This document shows positions 5,572-12,329 of a stretch of 12,329 nucleotides of DNA, piece by piece. How positions within the stretch are numbered: position 1 is the first letter of the stretch; every line of letters begins with the position of its first letter. Below the pieces are notes generated by a model. The model worked only from the letters and a program-made list of their open reading frames with translations, was not told the DNA's origin and searched no databases. Source of the stretch: an uncultured delta proteobacterium (GTDB lineage Bacteria; Myxococcota_A; Polyangia; Polyangiales; Polyangiaceae); assembly GCA_903893335.1 (NCBI GenBank), contig CAITLX010000869.1, positions 1 through 12,329 of the forward strand, in the 5' to 3' direction. The position numbers and the translations under genes are program-made.

Positions 5572-7128
5572 GTGAACACGACCGAGGCTGGCGATCTGGC
5601 GCTGCGCGAGAGCGAGGCGCGCTACCGCACGCTCGTCGAGAACATCGACGGCGTCGTGTTCTCGACGGACATCGAGGGGAACCTGCTGTTCGTGAGCAGC
5701 GGCGTCGCGCGCTACGGGCTCGACCCCGAGGTGCTGCGCGGCCTGCCGCTCGCCCGCTTCATCCACCCCGACGACCTGGCTGCCTTGATGCTCGCCCGCG
5801 CGGAGCGGATCGCCGGCGCGCCCCCCGAGGCGGTCGACTTCCGCCTCCTCGACGCGAGCGGGCAGCCCCACTACGTCCGCTCGCTCGCGCGTCAGCTCAT
5901 CGTCGAGGGGAGCGTCGTCGGGCTCACCGGGGTGCTCACCGATCTCACGCGTCTGCGCGAGACCGAGGAGCAGCTTCGCCTCGCGCAGAAGATGGACGCG
6001 GTCGGTCGGCTGGCGGGCGGCATCGCGCACGACTTCAACAACATGCTCAACGTCATCGGCATCTACGCCGAGCTCGCGCTCGAGCAGCTCGGCCCCGACG
6101 ACGCGGTGCGCGCCGACCTCGCGGAGATCCAGCGCGCCTACCAGCGGGCCGCGTCGCTCACGCGGCAGCTGCTGGCGTTCAGCCGCAAGCAGGTGCTCAA
6201 GCCCGAGACGGTCGATCTCAACGCGCTCATCGGGCGGATGGAGACGATGCTTCGCCGCCTGCTCGGCGAGGACGTCCAGTTCACGTTCGCTCCCGAGGCT
6301 GGCCTCGCATCGACGCGCGCGGACCCGGGGCAGTTCGAGCAGGTGCTGCTCAACCTCGTCGTGAACGCGCGCGACGCGATGCCCACGGGTGGGCAGCTGC
6401 GCATCGAGACGCGCACCGAGCGCGTCGACGGGCCGCGCGCGATGGCGAGCCACTCGCTCGCGCCTGGCGACTACGTCACGGTCTCCGTCACCGACAGCGG
6501 CACCGGGATGGACGAGGCGACGCGGCTGAAGATCTTCGACCCGTTCTTCACCACGAAGGCAGTGGGCAAGGGGACGGGCCTCGGCCTCGCCACGGTGTTC
6601 GGCATCGTCGAGCAGAGCGGCGGCGCGATCAGCGTCGAGACGCGACCCGACGCCGGCTCGACGTTCCAGGTCTTCCTCCCGGCTGGCGGAGGGCCTCCGA
6701 GCGCGCAGCGGTTGGCGCGCCAGACCGCGCGGGTCGGTGGCCGCGAGTCGATCGTGCTCGTCGAGGACGAGCCCGCGCTGCGCGACGTCACGGCGCGCAT
6801 CCTCACGCACGCAGGCTACGATCTCGTCGCGTTCGGGTCGGGAGCCGAGGCGGTGGCACACTTCGAGGCGCGTCCCCACGCTGCGGCGCTCCTCGTGACC
6901 GACGTCGTGATGCCCGGCATGGACGGTCGAGCCCTCGCCACGCGCCTCACGCGGCGCGACCCCTCGCTGAGGGTGCTCTACATCTCCGGATACTCCGACG
7001 ACGCGCTGGCCGAGCGCGGCATCCTCGCGCCGGACGTCGAGCTCCTCGAGAAGCCCTTCACGTCGCACGCGCTGCTCGCGCGGGTGCGGCAGGTCCTCGA
7101 CCTCACCGCCGCGTCGCCGCGGGGTTGA
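5572..7128 (+). CDS. Soluble PAS hybrid sensor histidine kinase with C-terminal receiver domain
   Basis: The 518-residue protein has no membrane segment and should sense a cytosolic signal. An N-terminal PAS domain spans about 12-135 (ESEARYRTLVEN, then FIHPDDL at 63-69). The HisKA dimerisation domain carries the phospho-accepting His153 in GGIAHDFNN. The ATPase domain has the N box NLVVNARDAM (261-270), the G1 box DSGTGM (308-313), FDPFFTTK (322-329) and the G2 box GKGTGLGL (332-339). After a linker, the receiver domain (about 393-512) has the acidic pair in VEDE (397-400), phospho-acceptor Asp444 in VTDVVMPGMDG, Ser472 and Lys494. All catalytic residues are present, so kinase, phosphotransfer and probably phosphatase activity are expected. 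The GTG at 5572 was chosen because GGAGAG (5561-5566) sits at Shine-Dalgarno distance. No DNA-binding regulator lies beside it, so its output partner is unknown. Confidence 0.93.
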   Translation: MNTTEAGDLALRESEARYRTLVENIDGVVFSTDIEGNLLFVSSGVARYGLDPEVLRGLPLARFIHPDDLAALMLARAERIAGAPPEAVDFRLLDASGQPHYVRSLARQLIVEGSVVGLTGVLTDLTRLRETEEQLRLAQKMDAVGRLAGGIAHDFNNMLNVIGIYAELALEQLGPDDAVRADLAEIQRAYQRAASLTRQLLAFSRKQVLKPETVDLNALIGRMETMLRRLLGEDVQFTFAPEAGLASTRADPGQFEQVLLNLVVNARDAMPTGGQLRIETRTERVDGPRAMASHSLAPGDYVTVSVTDSGTGMDEATRLKIFDPFFTTKAVGKGTGLGLATVFGIVEQSGGAISVETRPDAGSTFQVFLPAGGGPPSAQRLARQTARVGGRESIVLVEDEPALRDVTARILTHAGYDLVAFGSGAEAVAHFEARPHAAALLVTDVVMPGMDGRALATRLTRRDPSLRVLYISGYSDDALAERGILAPDVELLEKPFTSHALLARVRQVLDLTAASPRG

Positions 7129-7186
7129 AGCTCCCCAGGGCCGGGCGCTCTCCGCGCGTCGCCCGCCGCGCGGCCGTCGCGGCGAC

Positions 7187-7212
7187 GCCATTGCGTCGAG
7201 GCCATTGCGTCG
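7187..7212. repeat. 12-bp direct repeat upstream of the LEA-like gene
   Basis: GCCATTGCGTCG occurs at 7187-7198 and again at 7201-7212, two bases apart, in the 152-base gap between the kinase and the LEA-like gene. The first copy also completes a GG-N10-GC arrangement (GG 7181-7182, GC 7193-7194, with TTGC at 7191-7194) resembling the -24/-12 spacing of sigma-54 promoters. Only part of that consensus is met. It could be a tandem regulator site or a chance duplication. Confidence 0.35.
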
Positions 7213-7269
7213 GGGTCGAGCGATGCGCAGGTTCCCTCCGTCGCCGCGCTCGCCGCCGCGATGAACCGA

Positions 7270-7276
7270 GGGAGGG
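7270..7276 (+). promoter_or_regulatory. Strong Shine-Dalgarno sequence fixing the LEA-like start
   Basis: GGGAGGG ends 4 bases before the ATG at 7281. It decides the start of the small gene against the ATG at 7261, which lies in another frame, and shows the small frame is translated in its own right. Confidence 0.75.
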
Positions 7277-7280
7277 CATC

Positions 7281-7592
7281 ATGCCGAAGCTCAAGCAGAA
7301 GGTTTCCGAGACCGCCGAGCACCTCAAGCACGCCGTCACCGAGGCGGCGACCAAGCTCAGTCACGTCGCCACCGAGGCGATGCACAAGGGGGAGCACGCG
7401 GTCGCCAACGCCGCCGAGAAGGCGGAGGGGCTGGCGGTCAAGACGGCCGACGACCTCGAGCGCGCGAGCGGCCAGCTCGGCGGGCGCGCGCAGGACACCC
7501 TTCGCGCCGCCGGCGACGCGCTGCAAGACGCTGGTGCCAAGGTCAGGCAGGCGAGCGACAAGCTCAAGCCCCCCACCTCCGCGAGACCCTGA
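7281..7592 (+). CDS. Small LEA-like (group 3) 11-mer repeat protein
   Basis: A 103-residue, Ala/Lys/Glu-rich, hydrophilic protein with no Cys, Phe, Ile, Trp or Tyr. After a 10-residue lead, residues 11-98 divide without gaps into eight 11-residue units beginning at 11, 22, 33, 44, 55, 66, 77 and 88; examples are TAEHLKHAVTE, AATKLSHVATE, AAEKAEGLAVK and TADDLERASGQ. Positions 1, 2, 5, 8 and 9 of the unit are mostly Ala, Leu or Val, while the rest are mostly charged or polar. This matches the amphipathic 11-mer of group 3 late embryogenesis abundant proteins. The family is associated with desiccation, freezing or membrane stress, often folding into helix on drying. No signal peptide is present, so it should be cytosolic. 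It starts 152 bases after the kinase gene in the same direction. Other amphipathic helical proteins, such as apolipoprotein-like or stress-induced coiled-coil proteins, are alternatives. Confidence 0.78.
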   Translation: MPKLKQKVSETAEHLKHAVTEAATKLSHVATEAMHKGEHAVANAAEKAEGLAVKTADDLERASGQLGGRAQDTLRAAGDALQDAGAKVRQASDKLKPPTSARP

Positions 7593-7595
7593 GCG

Positions 7596-7617
7596 GCCGC
7601 GCCGTCGCGCCCGCGGC
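7596..7617. terminator. Weak hairpin at the convergent junction of the LEA-like gene and coaE
   Basis: GCCGCG (7596-7601) can pair with CGCGGC (7612-7617) around a 10-base loop in the 34-base gap between two converging genes. There is no T-tract on either strand, so its role as a bidirectional terminator is only possible. Confidence 0.2.
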
Positions 7618-7626
7618 AGAGGACCT

Positions 7627-8259
7627 TCAGACGCCGTACCGCGCGGGGTCTACACCTTCGTGCTTCGCGATCGCGCGCAGCACCTGGTCGGCGCGGTGCG
7701 CGAGCGCGTCGGGGTCGCCGCCGTTGTCGATGACCCAGTCGGCCGCCGCGATCTTGTCGCGCATCGGAAGCTGCGACGCGATGCGCCTGCGCACCTCGTC
7801 CTCGGCCGCGGCGTCGCGCGCCATGCTGCGCTCGACCTGCGACGACTCGGGCGCGACGACGACCACCAGCGGGCGAAAGAGATCGGCCTGTCCGCTCTCG
7901 ACGAGCAGCGCGGCCTCGTAGCAAGCCAGCGGGTGACCCGCCTCGGCCAGCGCGTGGGCGGTGCGCACGGTGGCCACGCCGATGCGCGGGTGCAGCAGCG
8001 TCTCGAGCGCGCGCCTGGCGTCGGCGTCGGCGAACACGAGCGCGGCGACCTTGGCGCGATCGAGCGAGCCGTCCGGCGCGAGCACGCCGTCGCCGAACGC
8101 GCCGACCACCGCGGCGAGCCCCTCGCTGCCGGGGGCGACGACCTCGCGCGCGATCTGGTCGGCGTCCACGACCGGCAGGCCGCGCGAAGCCCAGTGCCGC
8201 GCGACGGTGCTCTTGCCCGACGCGATGCCGCCCGTCAGCCCGAAGAGGATGAAGCCCAC
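7627..8259 (-). CDS. coaE: Dephospho-CoA kinase
   Basis: Catalyses the last step of coenzyme A synthesis, ATP-dependent phosphorylation of the 3'-hydroxyl of dephospho-CoA. The 210-residue P-loop kinase has GGIASGKST (10-18) at the N-terminus, VDAD (31-34) with the expected acidic residues, HPRI (90-93), EAALLVESG (115-123) and the LID-like tail segment QLPMRDKIAAADWVIDN (163-179) with the conserved Arg and final DN. Length and motif order are typical. The start is GTG at 8259, which puts the P-loop at the usual distance from the N-terminus; no Shine-Dalgarno sequence is seen. It is transcribed divergently from the exonuclease gene across a 91-base gap and converges on the LEA-like gene. Confidence 0.96.
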   Translation of the reverse strand: MGFILFGLTGGIASGKSTVARHWASRGLPVVDADQIAREVVAPGSEGLAAVVGAFGDGVLAPDGSLDRAKVAALVFADADARRALETLLHPRIGVATVRTAHALAEAGHPLACYEAALLVESGQADLFRPLVVVVAPESSQVERSMARDAAAEDEVRRRIASQLPMRDKIAAADWVIDNGGDPDALAHRADQVLRAIAKHEGVDPARYGV

Positions 8260-8290
8260 GGCCCGCGAGGGTCGTCCAGCGCCGCGGGAC

Positions 8291-8339
8291 CGTCAACCGC
8301 CGCGGGGGGTCGGCGCGCGCGCCGTGGGTCGGCTACGCT
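8291..8339. promoter_or_regulatory. Divergent promoter region between coaE and the exonuclease gene
   Basis: The 91-base gap 8260-8350 must hold promoters for both genes. On minus, TTGACG (8296-8291) is a near-consensus -35 box, but the hexamer 17 bases on is poor. On plus, TACGCT (8334-8339) has the T-A-n-n-n-T form of a -10 box and would start transcription near 8346, about 5 bases before the GTG start. Both are weak. Confidence 0.25.
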
Positions 8340-8350
8340 CGGGGTGCACC

Positions 8351-9646
8351 GTGTCGTCGTGGAAGACCAAGCTCGACCGGCTCGATGGGGGGCCTCCGCG
8401 GCGCGCGTCGTCCGAGTCGGCCACGCCGCCTGCGAAGCCGGAGGGCGCCGACGCGCCTGCGGAGCCGTCGCCCGCGCGCCCGTCGCTCGACGCGCTGCGC
8501 GATCGGGTCGCCGCGATCCTCGCGCGCACGACGCAGCCTGCGCCTCGGCGCGTCGAGACGCGCGAGGTCGAGCGCGGCGCCGCGCTGCCGTTCGACACCG
8601 AGGAGACGCCGCTCGGCCCGCTGCATACGCGCACCTGGCGACTCTCGCCCGCGCACCGCGTGGGGCGCGCGCCGGTGGCGGCGTGGGGCGAGGCCTCGCC
8701 CGCGATGCTCGCGCTGCTCGCCCTCGACCCGGCGCTCGCCGCGTGCGACCCCGCGCGCGCGCTGTTCGTGGACACCGAGACGACGGGCCTCGCGGGGGGC
8801 ACCGGCACCGTGCCGTTTCTCATCGGCCTCGCGTGGCTCGAGGAGGAGGGGAGGCTCTGCGTCGAGCAGCTGCTCGTGCGTCAGCTCGGCGAGGAGGCCC
8901 CCGCGCTCGCTCGGCTCGGCGAGCGCGTCACGGCGTCGTCGATGCTCGTGTCGTTCAACGGGAAATCGTTCGACCTGCCGCTCTTGCGCACGCGCCGCGT
9001 GATGGCCCGCCTGCCGCCGCTCGACGACCGACCGCACCTCGACCTGCTGCACGTCGCGCGCCGCGTGCACCGCGGGCGCCTCGGGGGCTACGGTCTCGGC
9101 GCGCTCGAGGCCGAGGTGCTCGGGTTCGAGCGCGACGGCGACATCCCGTCGGCCGAGATCGTCTCGCGCTACGCCCACTACCTGCGCACCGGCGACGAGT
9201 CGGTGCTGCTCGCCGTCGTCGAGCACAACGCGTGGGACGTCATCTCGATGCCCGCGCTCGCCGCGCTCTACGGCGAGCCGCTCGGGGGGCTCGAGGCGGG
9301 CGATCTGGTGGGCGTCGCGCGCACGCTGCGACGCGCGCGCGCGCTCGGAGAGGCCGAGGCGATGGCGCAGGCAGCGGTCGATCGCGGCGCGGGCGACCCG
9401 GGGCTGCGGGTGCGCGGCGAGATCGCCAAGGCGCGCGGCGACCGGTCGAGCGCGCTCGCCGACTTCTCGGCGCTCGTCGGCGGCGTCGACGACCCGGCCC
9501 TGCGCCTCGAGCTCGCGAAGCTCTACGAGCACCACGCGCGCGACCCGCTCGCCGCCCTCGCGATGGTCGAGCGGGGCACCGGCGAGGGCCCCGAGGCCAC
9601 CGAGCGACGCCGCGCGCGGCTGCTGCGGCGGCCTCGCAAGGGGTGA
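8351..9646 (+). CDS. mrfB: DEDD-type 3'-5' exonuclease with TPR-like C-terminus, YprB/MrfB type
   Basis: A 431-residue protein with an RNase H-like exonuclease core. The Exo I motif is FVDTETTGLAGG (139-150) with Asp141 and Glu143, Exo II is SFNGKSFDLPLL (201-212) with Asp208, and Exo III is EHNAWDVISM (291-300) with His292 and Asp296, so all four metal ligands of a DEDDh-type nuclease are present. HLDLLHVAR (229-237) and GGYGLGALE (245-253) are also characteristic of the YprB family. Residues from about 315 are helical and TPR-like, as in MrfB, which in Bacillus subtilis acts with helicase MrfA on mitomycin C-damaged DNA. An N-terminal Pro/Ala-rich stretch (13-45) looks disordered. The GTG at 8351, giving SSWKTKLDRL, was chosen as the only well-placed start in the gap after coaE. 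leuS follows 35 bases downstream. The helicase partner is at 1-1050, not adjacent. Confidence 0.85.
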   Translation: MSSWKTKLDRLDGGPPRRASSESATPPAKPEGADAPAEPSPARPSLDALRDRVAAILARTTQPAPRRVETREVERGAALPFDTEETPLGPLHTRTWRLSPAHRVGRAPVAAWGEASPAMLALLALDPALAACDPARALFVDTETTGLAGGTGTVPFLIGLAWLEEEGRLCVEQLLVRQLGEEAPALARLGERVTASSMLVSFNGKSFDLPLLRTRRVMARLPPLDDRPHLDLLHVARRVHRGRLGGYGLGALEAEVLGFERDGDIPSAEIVSRYAHYLRTGDESVLLAVVEHNAWDVISMPALAALYGEPLGGLEAGDLVGVARTLRRARALGEAEAMAQAAVDRGAGDPGLRVRGEIAKARGDRSSALADFSALVGGVDDPALRLELAKLYEHHARDPLAALAMVERGTGEGPEATERRRARLLRRPRKG

Positions 9647-9668
9647 CGGGGGAGGCGCCGAGCCGTGG

Positions 9669-9674
9669 TAGAAG
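9669..9674 (+). promoter_or_regulatory. TA-initial hexamer close to the leuS start
   Basis: TAGAAG at 9669-9674 lies 7 bases before the leuS ATG, so a transcript from it would begin at about 9681, next to the start codon. The nearest purine-rich Shine-Dalgarno-like run (9649-9655) is 26 bases away, too far to serve. It is one of several such arrangements in the window; alone it is weak. Confidence 0.25.
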
Positions 9675-9681
9675 CGCGACC

Positions 9682-12152
<2,471 letters not shown>

Positions 12153-12156
<4 letters not shown>

Positions 12157-12329
12157 CGCGCGTCGCCGGCGCGCTCGTCGTCGCGGCCCTCGCCCTCTCG
12201 GCGTGTGGCTACGCGCCGCTGCGCGCCGCGAGCGGGGCGCGCCTCGCCGTCGTCGCCGCGCCCGCGCTGGTGTCGGACGCCTCCGTCGTCGCCGAGGCGG
12301 TCGCAGGCGCGCGCGCGGCGCTCGCCGAG
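12153..12329 (+). CDS. lptE: LptE-like outer-membrane lipoprotein (N-terminal part, runs off right edge)
   Basis: A GTG start overlapping the leuS stop codon by 4 bases opens a frame of 59 codons to the window end. It encodes a clear lipoprotein signal: TRV, a hydrophobic run, then lipobox LSAC, with Cys18 followed by GYAPL. The CGY start of the mature protein, and the position directly after leuS, are typical of LptE, which plugs the LptD pore for lipopolysaccharide insertion. The visible part then reads ARLAVVAAP and VVAEAVAGARAAL, as expected of a short beta strand and helix in the LptE fold, but too little is present to confirm it. The GTGA overlap suggests translational coupling to leuS. 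Another small lipoprotein remains possible. Confidence 0.62.

Noticed and set aside
5317..7191. A 624-codon minus-strand open frame opposite the histidine kinase.
   Set aside because: Arg/Glu/Asp-rich antisense shadow of a kinase with all its catalytic motifs; no independent start signal or domain.
5349..7280. A plus-strand open frame that merges the kinase region with the LEA-like protein into one 747-residue product.
   Set aside because: Up to 7280 it is a frame-shifted shadow of the kinase. The real gene begins at the ATG at 7281 with its own Shine-Dalgarno sequence.
7961..8350. An upstream extension of the exonuclease frame to 7961.
   Set aside because: The extension is antisense to coaE and resembles no YprB N-terminus; the GTG at 8351 gives the expected start.
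7261..9681. A very long plus-strand open frame running from 7261 through leuS, with about 800 codons before the leuS start.
   Set aside because: Its first part reads antisense to coaE and out of frame with the exonuclease gene; the translation is Arg/Ala-rich with no motifs. LeuRS homology begins only at 9682. Open frames like this are expected in GC-rich DNA.

Overview
The window is about 70-75% GC by eye. Coding regions end almost every codon in G or C, and many antisense frames are open by chance. The lipoproteins carry Gly/Ala/Asp-rich linkers after a lipobox, and the set of housekeeping genes fits a Gram-negative diderm. This points to a myxobacterium-like member of the Myxococcota, probably Polyangia. 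That assignment is inferred from style and gene content; there is no rRNA here to prove it.

Layout from left to right. (1) 1-1050, minus: N-terminal 350 residues of a DEAD/DEAH helicase of the YprA/MrfA type, running off the left edge. (2) 1051-1169: a divergent promoter region built around an isolated GTATAC palindrome. (3) 1170-3621, plus: lspA, lgt and a lipoprotein of unknown function. (4) 3663-4511, plus: folD. (5) 4530-5312, minus: a second lipoprotein, with a cysteine-rich tail whose spacing matches the CS-alpha-beta (defensin) pattern. (6) 5572-7128, plus: a soluble PAS hybrid histidine kinase with a receiver domain. (7) 7281-7592, plus: a 103-residue protein made of 11-residue repeats like group 3 LEA proteins. 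(8) 7627-8259, minus: coaE. (9) 8351-9646, plus: a DEDD exonuclease with a TPR-like tail, of the YprB/MrfB type. (10) 9682-12156, plus: leuS. (11) 12153-12329, plus: the start of an LptE-like lipoprotein overlapping the leuS stop, cut by the right edge.

Two functional themes recur. One is lipoprotein biogenesis and use: Lgt attaches diacylglycerol, LspA removes the signal peptide, and three lipoprotein clients (2764, 5312 minus, 12153) are encoded nearby. The other is DNA repair: the helicase at the left edge and the exonuclease at 8351 are the two partners of the MrfA/MrfB repair pair known from Bacillus, here separated by about 7.3 kb of other genes.

The observations most worth following are the defensin-like tail on the 4530-5312 lipoprotein, the LEA-like 11-mer protein, the split MrfA/MrfB pair, and a recurring arrangement in which starts without a Shine-Dalgarno sequence carry a TA-initial hexamer 12-14 bases upstream, suggesting leaderless or near-leaderless transcripts.
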